From C-114 sp963719285 (GTDB lineage Bacteria; Chloroflexota; Limnocylindria; Limnocylindrales; CSP1-4): a stretch of 64,000 nucleotides of DNA. Shown piece after piece: positions 37,161-46,421 of the stretch; positions within the stretch are counted from its first letter, which is position 1; each line of letters starts with the position of its first letter. The translations under genes were made by a program, and so were the position numbers. Below the pieces are notes generated by a model. The model was not told where the DNA came from, made no database searches, and saw only the letters and a list, made by a program, of their open reading frames with translations. The stretch lies in assembly GCA_963719285.1 (NCBI GenBank), contig CAVRBO010000001.1, forward strand, positions 744,001-808,000. The letters run 5' to 3'.

Positions 37161-38060
37161 ATGCGTGTCCTCGTCGCCATCGACGGGTCAAGGCGGGCCG
37201 ACGTCGCCGTCGACCTTGTGGCAGGGATCGCCTGGCCCGACGCCACGACCATCCGGCTCGTGGATGCGGTCGAGGTCAGCGCGAACCAGCTGGCCGGGCC
37301 ATGGCCGAGCTTGGCGGTGGGCGAAACCGACAGGCTCGACGCGGAGATGCGCCGCGCGGTCGAGCAGACACTGACCGACCGGATGCCCAGGCTCGAGCGG
37401 CCAGGCCTGACGGTCGAATCGTCCATTCTCGAGGGTCGTGCCGCATCGGCCATCGCCCACGAAGCGAGGGCCATGGATGCGGACCTGGTCGTGGTCGGCA
37501 GTCGCGGCCACGGGACCATCGGATCGATGCTCCTGGGATCCGTGTCCGCCGAAGTGGTGGACCATGCGCCGGCGCCCGTCCTGGTCGCCCGCGCCGATCG
37601 GATCGACCGCGTGGTCCTGGCGTGGGACGGTTCGGCCTGTGCGGCGAAGGCCGCTACCGTGGTCCGGGCATGGCCGATCTTCTGCCGATCGGATGTCCGG
37701 GTCGTATCGGTGGCCGACATCGGGATCCCCTGGTGGACGGGGTTCCCGGAGCCGGGATCGGCCGACTTGATGCCGATGCTTCACGAGTCGGAGATGGCGG
37801 TCCGCGACGAATGCGAACGGCGGTCACAGAGCATGAAGGCGCGGCTTGTCGCGGCGGGCCTGCGCGCCGAGGCAGACTCCCGCCTGGGAGATCCGGCAGC
37901 CCAGATCCTGGCCGCCGCGACCGAAGCAAGTGCGGACCTGATCGTCATGGGGACACGTGGGCGGACCGGGCTGGCGCGCCTGATCCTCGGGAGTGTCGCC
38001 CGCAACGTCCTTCTTCACGCTGGCTGCTCCGTCCTGATCGTCCGCGACACGCTGTCGTGA
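37161..38060 (+). CDS. Tandem universal stress protein
   Basis: 299 residues from ATG 37161 after GGAAGGAGGG; upstream open frame is a shadow. Two UspA domains: RVLVAIDGSRRADVAVDLVA ... LVVVGSRGHGTIGSMLLGSV and RVVLAWDGSACAAKAATVVR ... LIVMGTRGRTGLARLILGSV. Both carry a GxxGxG(9x)GS-type ATP-binding loop (the second as GTRGRTGLARLILGS). Such double-domain proteins are induced by hypoxia or starvation in other bacteria. Next to flavodoxin-like and PPOX genes, a stress role is likely. Confidence 0.92.
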   Translation: MRVLVAIDGSRRADVAVDLVAGIAWPDATTIRLVDAVEVSANQLAGPWPSLAVGETDRLDAEMRRAVEQTLTDRMPRLERPGLTVESSILEGRAASAIAHEARAMDADLVVVGSRGHGTIGSMLLGSVSAEVVDHAPAPVLVARADRIDRVVLAWDGSACAAKAATVVRAWPIFCRSDVRVVSVADIGIPWWTGFPEPGSADLMPMLHESEMAVRDECERRSQSMKARLVAAGLRAEADSRLGDPAAQILAAATEASADLIVMGTRGRTGLARLILGSVARNVLLHAGCSVLIVRDTLS

Positions 38061-38102
38061 TCCTGAGAGAAGGCAGCCCGTCGAGCTAGTGGGAGGAACC
38101 TG

Positions 38103-38666
38103 ATGCACATCCTCGTCGCCTATGCCAGTCGCCATGGTGCCACCCGTGGGATCGCTGAGCGGATCGTCGGGACCCTGAGGAAACGAGGTCTGGACGCCAC
38201 CCTGCAGCCGGCCGAGCAGGTCGGTTCCCTGACCGAGTTCGACGGATTCGTGATCGGGAGCGCGGCATACGCGGGCCATTGGCTGGCACCCGCCGGCGAC
38301 TTCGTCCGTCGCAATTCCGCCGCGCTCGGAGCCCGGCCCGTCTGGCTGTTCAGCAGCGGTCCGGTCGGGACCGAGACGGTCGACGCGAAGGGCCGGGACG
38401 TGCTCAGGGCCAGTGAGCCGCAGGAGTTCGCCGAGTTCGCCGAGGCGATCCACCCTCGTGATCGGCGAGTCTTCTTCGGAGCCTTCGATCCGGACGCGGC
38501 TCCCGTCGGACCCATGGAGCGATTCGGAGCGTGGTTCATGCGACTGCCGGCGATCCGCGCAGCGCTCCCGGCCGGCGACTTTCGCGACTGGCCGCAGATC
38601 GAGGCCTGGGCCGACGGCATCGCGTCGGAGCTGCGAGCGGTGAGCGCGGCGACGGCGTCCGCCTGA
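38103..38666 (+). CDS. Flavodoxin-domain protein (protoporphyrinogen oxidase/HemG-like)
   Basis: 187 residues from ATG 38103 after GGGAGGAA. The N-terminus ILVAYASRHGATRGIAERIV is the FMN phosphate loop of flavodoxin_5 proteins, with FDGFVIGSAAYAGHWLAPA and VWLFSSGPVG as the flavin-ring loops. The family includes menaquinone-dependent protoporphyrinogen IX dehydrogenase (HemG) and stress-linked flavodoxins; which applies cannot be decided. It probably passes electrons in the stress island. Confidence 0.85.
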   Translation: MHILVAYASRHGATRGIAERIVGTLRKRGLDATLQPAEQVGSLTEFDGFVIGSAAYAGHWLAPAGDFVRRNSAALGARPVWLFSSGPVGTETVDAKGRDVLRASEPQEFAEFAEAIHPRDRRVFFGAFDPDAAPVGPMERFGAWFMRLPAIRAALPAGDFRDWPQIEAWADGIASELRAVSAATASA

Positions 38667-38678
38667 CCGGGAGACCGA

Positions 38679-39248
38679 ATGGCCGCTAATGGGGACAGCG
38701 TCGATCCGAGGGCGTCGCCCGCCGACGGGTCCGCCCGTCTGTCCGTGCATGGCGCCAGGGGCGGGTCGATGGAGACACGCACGATCGGCCTCGCGACTGA
38801 CCGCTGGTGCGACGAGATCCCCGCGTCGCACCGCGACCTGGTCGACTGCCCCGGCGTCGCGGCCCTCACGACGGTCACGACGAGCGGCTATCCACAGACC
38901 TCCGTGGTCTGGTGCGATTTCGACGGGGAGTACGTGCGAGTCAACACGATGCGCGACTTCGCCAAGGAACGGAACATGCGCCGCGATCCCCGGGTGACGT
39001 TGCTGTGCTACGACCCGCGTCGACCGCTGCGCTACCTCGAGATCCGGGGCCGGGTGGTGGAGATGACCGAGGAAGGCGCCGCGCAGCACCTGGACGACCT
39101 CGCCTCGAAATACGCCGGTCGGCCGGTCCGCTACTTCGGCGACGTCATCCCCGCGGCCTTCGCCGATTCCGAGATCCCCGTCCTGTGCCGGATCCGCCCG
39201 ATCCACGTCGTAGCCCTCGACGCTACCCGACCCGCTCCCGCGGCATGA
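38679..39248 (+). CDS. PPOX-class F420/FMN-dependent split-barrel protein 1
   Basis: 189 residues from ATG 38679 (GGGAG at 6 nt); ATG 38769 would give a more usual length. Split-barrel flavin domain: LVDCPGVAALTTVTTSGYPQ, SVVWCDFDGEYVRVNTMRDF, KERNMRRDPRVTLLCYDP and YLEIRGRVVEM. This layout is typical of PPOX-type oxidoreductases using F420 or FMN. Overlaps the next gene by 4 bp (ATGA), a paralogue of it. Confidence 0.88.
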   Translation: MAANGDSVDPRASPADGSARLSVHGARGGSMETRTIGLATDRWCDEIPASHRDLVDCPGVAALTTVTTSGYPQTSVVWCDFDGEYVRVNTMRDFAKERNMRRDPRVTLLCYDPRRPLRYLEIRGRVVEMTEEGAAQHLDDLASKYAGRPVRYFGDVIPAAFADSEIPVLCRIRPIHVVALDATRPAPAA

Positions 39249-39688
39249 CAGACACCGTCAGCCCGGCGACCGTCGCGCTCCCGGCCTCGCACCGAGACCT
39301 CCTGACGCGGCCGATCTGCGGAGTGCTCACGACGATCGGGGACGACGGACAACCCCAGTCGAGCCTGGTCTGGGTCGACACCGACGGCGAGTGTGCCCGG
39401 GTCAACACCACCCTGGAGAGACAGAAGGGTCGCAACCTGCTCGCGGATCCGAAGGTGAGCCTCCTTGTGGTCGACCCCGACGACACCTCTCGGTTCATCC
39501 AGATCCGGGGTGATGCCGAGCTCGTCACGGCCGGGGCGATCGAACATCTCGATCGACTCACCCACAGATACACGACCCACCGCCACTACTACGGGCAGAT
39601 CTACCCGGCGGACCGGCGCGGGCGCGAGACACGGGTGATCGTCCGGATCCGGGCGCGACGGATCACGCTCGACGCGATACACGCCTGA
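39245..39688 (+). CDS. PPOX-class F420/FMN-dependent split-barrel protein 2
   Basis: 147 residues from ATG 39245. Same order of elements as the preceding gene: LPASHRDLLTRPICGVLTTI, GQPQSSLVWVDTDGECARVN, KGRNLLADPKVSLLVVDP and FIQIRGDAELV. The two are diverged tandem copies. They may form a heterodimer or have different partners. Substrate unknown. Confidence 0.88.
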   Translation: MTDTVSPATVALPASHRDLLTRPICGVLTTIGDDGQPQSSLVWVDTDGECARVNTTLERQKGRNLLADPKVSLLVVDPDDTSRFIQIRGDAELVTAGAIEHLDRLTHRYTTHRHYYGQIYPADRRGRETRVIVRIRARRITLDAIHA

Positions 39689-39856
39689 GGGCGAGGGGCG
39701 GGCGTCACGGGCACCTTCGTCGGCCCTCGATCACGGCCGCGATCAGGACCGGAGCCGGACTCGAAGTCGGGCCGATCGACCTGCCAGATGCTGCCTCGAG
39801 GCCCCTGTGCCCGCCGGCCGGATCCGTCACGCTCGGTCCACGATGGAGGTGGCGCG

Positions 39857-40330
39857 ATGATGTCGACCCAACGGAAGAACGGGCGCAGGCGGGTGAGCAC
39901 GCCGGCCATCCGGGAGGCGGCGGTCTGGATCGACCAGGGTCAGGCGCTGATCGTGGCCCGCGGACCGGATCGCGAGGAGACGCTGGAGCTCCTTGACCGG
40001 ATGCCCGGCGAGAGCGTCGTCACGTTCGAGGCCCGCACCGTCGACGAGGTCCTCGACGAGGATCGCATCGTCGTCCGCGGCCCGGGCGACGTCCGGCTCG
40101 AGTTCGAGCGCATCTATACCGCCGTGACCCACCGTCCCGATCGGATCGTCGACGTCGGATCCGTGGCGACCCTCCATCGCGGAGGGCCAGGAGCACGGCC
40201 CGGTCGTCCGGACCATCTCCGAACGAGGACCGGGCGGCGGCCGGTCAGCCCTGGCCCGCGTCGCCCGTCAGGAGCCTCCGGAAGCCGTCCTCGTCGAGGA
40301 TCGGGACGTCGAGTTCCTGGGCCTTCTTGA
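39857..40330 (+). CDS. Second short WID-motif protein
   Basis: 157 residues from ATG 39857, chosen for the GGAGGTGGCGCG site. The opening AAVWIDQGQALIVARGPDRE resembles the 36587 protein, as do the strand pattern and a later EFERIYTAVTHRPDRIVDVG. From about residue 105 the frame becomes Arg/Pro/Gly-rich and runs 86 bp over the end of ligA on the other strand. That tail may therefore be a frame error or read-through. Function unknown. Confidence 0.55.
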   Translation: MMSTQRKNGRRRVSTPAIREAAVWIDQGQALIVARGPDREETLELLDRMPGESVVTFEARTVDEVLDEDRIVVRGPGDVRLEFERIYTAVTHRPDRIVDVGSVATLHRGGPGARPGRPDHLRTRTGRRPVSPGPRRPSGASGSRPRRGSGRRVPGPS

Positions 40331-42419
40331 GTTTCGACCCGGCCGACTCACCGGCGACGACGTAGTCGGTCTTCCGGGACACAGATCCGCCGGGCTTGCC
40401 GCCGGCGGTGCGGATAGCCTCCTCGGCCTCCTCGCGGCTGAAGCCCGCCAGCGTTCCGGTGACGACGACGGTCTTGCCGGCCAAGGGACCTCCGGCGGCC
40501 GCCGATCGAGGTGAGGGCAGCTCCGCCTCCACCCCGGCAGCGGCGAGGTCTTCGAGCACGCCCGTGCCGGGCCCGTCCGGCCCGAACCAGGTCGCGAGCG
40601 CCGCGCCGACGGTCGGGCCGATCCCCTCGATCTCCTCGAACCGCCCGGGCTCCTCGGCGGCCACGCGGCGCAGGTGCTCCGCGGCCCGAACGAGCCAGTC
40701 CTCTCCGGCAGGGACCTCGGCGGCCAGCCAATGGGCGAGCTCGATCGCGGTCGTCCAGCCGACCTGGGGGATGCCGAGTGCCGCGATGACCCGCTCGAGC
40801 GGCCGGCGGCGGGACTTCTGGATGGCGGCGTGCAGGTTCTCGGCGCTCTTGCGAGCGAACCGGTCGAGCGATTCCAGGTCCTCGACCGTGAGCCGGTAGA
40901 AGTCGCCACGCCGCTTGACGAGCCCGCGCTCGAGCAGTTGCGACAGGACGGCCCAGCCCGCGCCCTCGATGTCCATCCCGCCCCGCCCCGCGAAATGTCC
41001 GTACTCCTGGCCCACCCGGGCCGGGCAGAGCGGGTTTGGGCAGTAATGGCGGACGGCGCCTTCATCGCGGACGACCGGGGTGCCGCAGACCGGGCACGTC
41101 GCGGGCATGTCGAACTCCCGCTCAGCGCCGGTGCGTCGGTCCACGATGGGCCGGACGACCTCCGGGATGACGTCGCCGGCCTTCTGGAGGATCACCCAGT
41201 CCCCGATGCGGAGGTCCTTGCGCCGGACCTCGTCGAGGTTGTGGAGGGTCGCCCGGGCGACGGTCGACCCGGCGACCTTCACCGGGCGGAGGTGCGCGAC
41301 CGGCGTCAGCGTCCCCGTCCGGCCCACGTACGGAACGATGTCCTCGAGAACCGTCTCGACCTGCTCCGGCGGGAACTTGTAGGCGATCGCCCAGCGCGGG
41401 GCGCGGCTGACGATGCCCAGGCGGGCCTGCTGCTCGAACGAGTCGACCTTGACGACGACGCCGTCCGTCTCGTACGGGAGGTGGTGGCGCGCCTCCCGCC
41501 ACTTCTCGGTGAAGGCGATGGCCTGCTCGATGTCGAGGCCGGCCTCGCGATCCGGGTTGACCGGCAGACCCACGGCGGCGAGGCGCCCGAGCGCCGCCGA
41601 CTGGCTCGCCACCGCCGACGATCCCGCCTCGTCGAACAGCGACGCCTGCTGCTCCCCTTCCCCCTCAAGGAGCTGGTAGAACCAGGCCGACAGGCGCCGG
41701 CTGGCGGTGACCGCGGGGTCCTGCTGGCGGAGCGAGCCCGCGCCGCTGTTCCGAGGGTTCGCGTAGAGCGGCAGACCCAGCGCCTCGCGCTCCTCGTTGA
41801 TCCGCTTGAACTCGGCCTTCGGCATGAAGACCTCGCCTCGCGCCTCGAGCGACGCGGGCTCCTTGAGCCGGGAGGGGATGACCGAGATCGTCCGCAGGTT
41901 GGCGGTCACGTCCTCGCCGGTCGATCCGTCGCCCCGGGTCGCGCCCTGGACGAACCGTCCGCGCTCGTATCGCAGGCTGATGGCAAGGCCATCGATCTTG
42001 AGCTCCGCCACGTAGCGAAGGTCGGGCGCGGGCTCCGGGGCCGGTGGCAGGCCGAGGCCGCGCCGTACCCGCGCGTCGAACGCCCGCAACTCGTCGTGAC
42101 TGAAGGCATTGCCGAGCGACAGCATCGGCCGGCGATGAGGGACCTCGGCAAACCGGCCGGATACCGATCCGCCCGAGCCGACCCGCTGGGTGGGCGAATC
42201 GGGCGTCCGGAGCGCCGGGAACGCGGTCTCGAGCGCGACGAGCTCGCGGAACAGGGCGTCGTAGTCCGCGTCCGTGAGCTCGGGGGCGTCCTCTTCGTAA
42301 TAGAGCCGGTTCGCCCGATCCACGGCCTCCACGAGCTCCGCGTGACGGGCCGCAGCCGCCTCCGGGCCGCGCGCGGCGGCCTCCTCCACGAGCGCCGGGT
42401 CGACCGGGACGAGCGTCAC
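40245..42419 (-). CDS. ligA: NAD-dependent DNA ligase
   Basis: 724 residues with all LigA parts in order: Ia domain (NRLYYEEDAPELTDADYDAL), adenylation domain with AMP-lysine K141 in ELKIDGLAISLRY, OB fold, four-Cys zinc finger (CPVCGTPVV ... CPNPLCPAR), helix-hairpin-helix repeats (EIEGIGPTVGAALATWFG) and a C-terminal BRCT domain (GKTVVVTGTLAGFSREEAEE). It seals nicks in replication and repair using NAD+. An insert with QLLEGEGEQQASLFDEA lies in the adenylation domain. It follows the alpha-hydroxy-acid oxidase by 16 bp on the same strand. Confidence 0.97.
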   Translation of the reverse strand: MTLVPVDPALVEEAAARGPEAAAARHAELVEAVDRANRLYYEEDAPELTDADYDALFRELVALETAFPALRTPDSPTQRVGSGGSVSGRFAEVPHRRPMLSLGNAFSHDELRAFDARVRRGLGLPPAPEPAPDLRYVAELKIDGLAISLRYERGRFVQGATRGDGSTGEDVTANLRTISVIPSRLKEPASLEARGEVFMPKAEFKRINEEREALGLPLYANPRNSGAGSLRQQDPAVTASRRLSAWFYQLLEGEGEQQASLFDEAGSSAVASQSAALGRLAAVGLPVNPDREAGLDIEQAIAFTEKWREARHHLPYETDGVVVKVDSFEQQARLGIVSRAPRWAIAYKFPPEQVETVLEDIVPYVGRTGTLTPVAHLRPVKVAGSTVARATLHNLDEVRRKDLRIGDWVILQKAGDVIPEVVRPIVDRRTGAEREFDMPATCPVCGTPVVRDEGAVRHYCPNPLCPARVGQEYGHFAGRGGMDIEGAGWAVLSQLLERGLVKRRGDFYRLTVEDLESLDRFARKSAENLHAAIQKSRRRPLERVIAALGIPQVGWTTAIELAHWLAAEVPAGEDWLVRAAEHLRRVAAEEPGRFEEIEGIGPTVGAALATWFGPDGPGTGVLEDLAAAGVEAELPSPRSAAAGGPLAGKTVVVTGTLAGFSREEAEEAIRTAGGKPGGSVSRKTDYVVAGESAGSKLKKAQELDVPILDEDGFRRLLTGDAGQG

Positions 42420-42435
42420 GACGGGCGCTCCGGAC

Positions 42436-43539
42436 TCAGCGGACGTGGGCGCGGGTGATCGCGCCGACGGTGGGCGTGCCGAGCAGCGCGAATGTCACCT
42501 CGAGGTCCTCGCGCAGGAGCTCGAGCGCTCGGGCGACCCCGTCCGCCCCACCGGTCGCGAGCGCCCACAGCATCGGCCGGCCGATGAGGACACCCCGGGC
42601 GCCGAGCGCGAGGGCGATGGCCACGTCGACGCCGCGTCGCACGCCACCGTCCACCCAGATCTCCGTCCGTCCCGCCACCGCCGCGACGACCTCCTCGAGG
42701 GCGTCGATCGGGGCGCCCACCCGATCGAGCTGCCGGGCGCCGTGGTTGGACACGACGATCGCGTCGGCGCCGTGGTCCGCGGCGAGCAGGGCGTCCTCCG
42801 GCGTGAGGATGCCCTTGAGCACGAGCGGCAGGCCGGTCCAGCCGCGGATCGTCGAGAGCTCGTCCCAGTCCAGGCCCATCCGGGGTCCGTTGCCGGGACG
42901 ATCGTGGTCGGGCGAGGCCGGCCCCTCCGGGCTGTGCCCGCCCCCGAAGTTGCCGAGCGGCACGTCCAACGTGAAGCCGTTGCGCCGGTCGCGCTCGCGG
43001 ATGCCGAGGACGGGCAGGTCGACCGTCAGGACGATCGCGGAGTAACGGGCCGCGGCCGCTCGCTCGCACAGGCTGCGGGTGAAGCCCCGGTCCTGCTGGG
43101 CATAGAGCTGGAACCAGCGGACGCCGTCCGGTGCTCCGGCCGCGACCTCCTCGATCGAGCGGTTCGACATCGTCGAGAGCGTGAACGGGATGCCCGCGGC
43201 GGCCGCGGCGGCGGCCACCGCCACCTCAGCGCCGGGGTCGGCGAGACCGTGGATCGCCATCGGCGCGATCGCCACGGGCATGGCAGACGCCGCGCCGAGG
43301 AATGTCGACGACAGGTCGATCGACTCGACGTCCACGAGGACCCGCGGCCGTAGCCGATAGCGATGCCACGCGGCGAGGTTCTCGGCCAGCGCCTCCTCAC
43401 CTCCGGCGCCGCCGGCCACGTAGTCGTAGGCGGCCGGAGCCATCCGCTCGCGGGCGATCGGCTCGAAGCCGGCCAGATCGACGACCGAACCCAGGCGTGG
43501 ATCGGGCGGACGGGCCGGAGCGAGGAGCGACGCGTCGGA
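42436..43539 (-). CDS. FMN-dependent alpha-hydroxy-acid oxidizing protein
   Basis: 367 residues from ATG 43539; GTG 43563 would add eight. TIM-barrel FMN enzyme of the glycolate oxidase/lactate dehydrogenase family: AYDYVAGGAGGEEALAENLA, IAPMAIHGLADPGAE, FQLYAQQDRGFT, TVDLPVLGIRERDRRNG, GLPLVLKGI with the flavin-contacting Lys, the catalytic His in VVSNHGARQLD and WVDGGVRRGVDVAIALALGA. It oxidises a 2-hydroxy acid to the 2-oxo acid; glycolate, lactate or mandelate cannot be told apart here. Confidence 0.92.
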   Translation of the reverse strand, partial: SDASLLAPARPPDPRLGSVVDLAGFEPIARERMAPAAYDYVAGGAGGEEALAENLAAWHRYRLRPRVLVDVESIDLSSTFLGAASAMPVAIAPMAIHGLADPGAEVAVAAAAAAAGIPFTLSTMSNRSIEEVAAGAPDGVRWFQLYAQQDRGFTRSLCERAAAARYSAIVLTVDLPVLGIRERDRRNGFTLDVPLGNFGGGHSPEGPASPDHDRPGNGPRMGLDWDELSTIRGWTGLPLVLKGILTPEDALLAADHGADAIVVSNHGARQLDRVGAPIDALEEVVAAVAGRTEIWVDGGVRRGVDVAIALALGARGVLIGRPMLWALATGGADGVARALELLREDLEVTFALLGTPTVGAITRAHVR

Positions 43540-43571
43540 CATGGCGGCCAGCGTAGCGGACACGCCGGACG

Positions 43572-46409
43572 CTATCCGACCAGGTCGAGCCCGGCGAGGC
43601 TCGCGAGCATCGTCTTGCGCCCCACGGACGGATCGGCGAACGCCACCGTCACCTCCTCGTCCGAGCGGGTGAGCTTGGACGTGACCACGATCCCGTCCCC
43701 GAAGCGGTCATGGTGGACCCGGTCGCCGTCTCGGAAGCGACGCTCCCCGGGGACGATGGGCCGGGCCGGCCGGGCCGGCCGCGCCGGCGCGCTCTCGGCC
43801 ACGTCTCCCTCGTCGAGGCGACGGACCGGCAGCTCCTCCGCGCCGGCGTCCTCGAAGTCGAGCAGGTCGTCGTCCCAGGCCGGGATGCCCCGCCGCCGCT
43901 GCGGCCCCAGGCTGCCGGACGGGGCGCCCGCCGCGAACGCGGCGCGCTTGGCCGCCAGGTCGCGCGACGGCTGGAACGTGCCACCGGGCGCGGTCGGGGC
44001 ACCCGGTGTGCCGCTGCCGGTGCGGAAGGCGGCCGCTCCCGGCCGGGCCCCACCGATCAGCCGCCCGGCTCGACGCCCGAACACGAGGTCGAGGTCGAGC
44101 GGGCCGGCGGCTCCTCCGCCCTCGACCAGCAGCGGGCCCTCCATGAGCTCGCCCGGGATCTCGGTCAGGAACCGCGACGGGATCGACAACTGGCCCATGC
44201 CCCGGAAGACCCGCCGCGACGCGTGGGTCAGGTACAGCCGCCGCTTCGCCCGGGTGATCCCGACGTAGGCGAGCCGGCGCTCCTCTTCCATGGGCTGCTG
44301 GCGGACGGGCATCTCGCGCTCCGCGTCGATGGCCCGGCTCGTCGGGAAGACGCCCTCCTCGAGCCCGGCGATGAACACGACCGGGAACTCGAGGCCCTTG
44401 GCCGCGTGGAGCGTGATCAGCGTGACGGCCTCGGTCTCGCCCTCGTACGAATCCTGGTCGGCCACGAGGGCCGTCTCCTCGAGCAGGCGATCGAGGGCGT
44501 CCTCGGGCGAGAGGTCGTCGTAGCGGGTCGTCACCTCGCGCAGCTCGAGCAGGTTCGCCCAGCGCTCCTCGCCCTCCTCCGTGCCGTCGGCCAGCATCGC
44601 CCGGTAGCCGGACTGCTCGAGGACCTCGTCGACGAGCTCGGGCAGACCCAGGACCCCGATCCGTGCCCGGAGGCGCTTGACGAGGATCGCGAAGTCGGTG
44701 ATCGCGCGCCGGGCGGCCGAGCCCAGGGTCTCGAGCCCGTGGGTGCCGGCGACGGCGGCCTCGATCGCCTCCCAGGTCGAGAGATCGCCCCGGGTCGCCG
44801 CGCCGCGGAGGGCCTCGATCGTCTTGTCGCCGATCTTCCGGCTGGGGACGTTGATGATCCGCTCGAAGCTCACGACGTCCGTGTCGGAGCGCAGGACCCG
44901 GAGGTAGGCCAGCGCGTCCTTGACTTCGCGGCGCTGGTAGAACCGGGTCCCGCCCACGAGCTGGTACGGGATCCGGTAGCGCAGGAACGCCTCCTCGATC
45001 GCCCGGGACTGGGCGTTCATCCGGTACATGACCGCGACGTCGGTCGCCTTGAGCGTCGCGGCGTCGTCGTCGGCCCGGCGGGTCAGGACCGAGCCGCCGC
45101 CCACCAGCTCCTCGATCCGGCGGGCGATCCACTCGGCCTCGTCGTCCTCGTCGTAGGCCTCGTAACGGCGGATGAGCCGGCCGCCGGCGTTCGAGGTCCA
45201 CAGCTTCTTCTCGGTCCGGGCCGTGTTGCGCGACACCACCGCGTGGGCGGCGTCGAGGATGAGCTGGGTGCTCCGGTAGTTCTGCTCGAGCTTGACGACG
45301 ACCGCGTCCGGGTAGTCGCGCTCGAAGTCCAGGATGTTCCGGATGTCCGCCCCGCGCCAGCCGTAGATCGACTGGTCGTCGTCGCCCACCACCGCGAGGT
45401 TGCGATGCTTCGCGGCGAGCGCCTTGACCCACAGGTATTGGGGACGGTTCGTGTCCTGGTACTCGTCGACGTGGAGGAAGCGCCACCGATCCTGGTACCG
45501 GCCGAGCACCTCCGGCGCCTCGTCGAACAGTCGGACGGCGGCGAGCAGGAGATCGTCGAAGTCGAGCGCGCCGGCGGCGGCCAGGCGATCGCGGTAGAGG
45601 CCGGCCAGGCGGGCGACGGCGATCCGGCCGCCGGTGATCGGGATGTACTCGTCGATCTCGGACGGGTCGACCATCTCGTTCTTCGCCCGGCTGATCCGGC
45701 CGAGGATCGCGCTCGGGCGGGTCGGACCCTTCGCCTCGACCCCCTCGTCGTTGAGGATCCGCTTCATGAGCGCGCCCTGGTCGTCCGTGTCGTACACGAC
45801 GAAGTTGCGGCCGATCCCGATCGCCTCGCCATCGCGCCGCAGGACCCGGGCGCACAGCGCATGGAACGTGCCCGCCTGGACGTCCCGGCCGGCCTTGTCG
45901 CCGATGAGGGCGATGATCCGCTCGCGCAGCTCCCCGGCGGCCCGATTCGTGAACGTGACCGCCAGGATCTGCCAGGGCGGGACGCCGCGGACACCCACGA
46001 GATAGGCGACCCGATGAGCGAGCACGCGCGTCTTGCCCGACCCGGCGCCGGCGAGGATGAGCAGCGGCCCGTCCGTCGTCGTGACGGCCCTGGCCTGTTC
46101 GGGGTTCAGCTCACCGGTGATCCGGGCGGCGAGCGCCTTCGTTCCGGCGATGCGCTGGGCGGGCGACGGCGCGGGCGCCGAGACGGCGGGCTCGGAGGGG
46201 AGCGGCGCCTCGTCCGCGAAGAGCGCCGGCTCCTGGATCGATCCGGGCTCACGCCCCAGGTCGAACCAGGTCTCCTCACCCTCGGACGGTGGAGCGTCGG
46301 GCGACAGGTCCGGGGGCGGCGGCAGATCCCCGACCGGATCGTCGACGGCCGTCTTCCGGGCGGCCTTCGAGGCGGGCCCGACGGGTCGCTTGGGGGCGCT
46401 GGATGGCAC
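43572..46409 (-). CDS. UvrD/PcrA-type superfamily 1 DNA helicase
   Basis: 945 residues from GTG 46409, which lies 7 nt after a TACAAT -10 element (leaderless start); GTG 46436 is a longer option. Walker A is AGAGSGKTRVLAHRVAYL with K126; then FTNRAAGELRERI (Ia), DEYQDTNRPQYLWVKAL (II), VVGDDDQSIYGWRGADI (III), LEQNYRST (IV), VTLITLHAAKGLEFPVVFIA (V) and RRLAYVGITRAKRRLYLTHA (VI). An N-terminal ~100-residue acidic/Pro-rich extension and a C-terminal region ending in a Tudor-like RDGDRVHHDRFGDGIVV domain (RNA polymerase-binding in PcrA) flank the motor. It acts in excision repair or displacement of stalled complexes. Confidence 0.94.
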   Translation of the reverse strand: MPSSAPKRPVGPASKAARKTAVDDPVGDLPPPPDLSPDAPPSEGEETWFDLGREPGSIQEPALFADEAPLPSEPAVSAPAPSPAQRIAGTKALAARITGELNPEQARAVTTTDGPLLILAGAGSGKTRVLAHRVAYLVGVRGVPPWQILAVTFTNRAAGELRERIIALIGDKAGRDVQAGTFHALCARVLRRDGEAIGIGRNFVVYDTDDQGALMKRILNDEGVEAKGPTRPSAILGRISRAKNEMVDPSEIDEYIPITGGRIAVARLAGLYRDRLAAAGALDFDDLLLAAVRLFDEAPEVLGRYQDRWRFLHVDEYQDTNRPQYLWVKALAAKHRNLAVVGDDDQSIYGWRGADIRNILDFERDYPDAVVVKLEQNYRSTQLILDAAHAVVSRNTARTEKKLWTSNAGGRLIRRYEAYDEDDEAEWIARRIEELVGGGSVLTRRADDDAATLKATDVAVMYRMNAQSRAIEEAFLRYRIPYQLVGGTRFYQRREVKDALAYLRVLRSDTDVVSFERIINVPSRKIGDKTIEALRGAATRGDLSTWEAIEAAVAGTHGLETLGSAARRAITDFAILVKRLRARIGVLGLPELVDEVLEQSGYRAMLADGTEEGEERWANLLELREVTTRYDDLSPEDALDRLLEETALVADQDSYEGETEAVTLITLHAAKGLEFPVVFIAGLEEGVFPTSRAIDAEREMPVRQQPMEEERRLAYVGITRAKRRLYLTHASRRVFRGMGQLSIPSRFLTEIPGELMEGPLLVEGGGAAGPLDLDLVFGRRAGRLIGGARPGAAAFRTGSGTPGAPTAPGGTFQPSRDLAAKRAAFAAGAPSGSLGPQRRRGIPAWDDDLLDFEDAGAEELPVRRLDEGDVAESAPARPARPARPIVPGERRFRDGDRVHHDRFGDGIVVTSKLTRSDEEVTVAFADPSVGRKTMLASLAGLDLVG

Positions 46410-46415
46410 GGACCG

Positions 46416-46421
46416 ATTGTA
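46416..46421 (-). promoter_or_regulatory. -10 element of a leaderless helicase promoter
   Basis: TACAAT on the reverse strand, with 6 bp (CGGTCC) between it and GTG 46409, would place the transcription start at or next to the start codon. No good -35 is visible, because a strong hairpin occupies that place. Confidence 0.45.
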
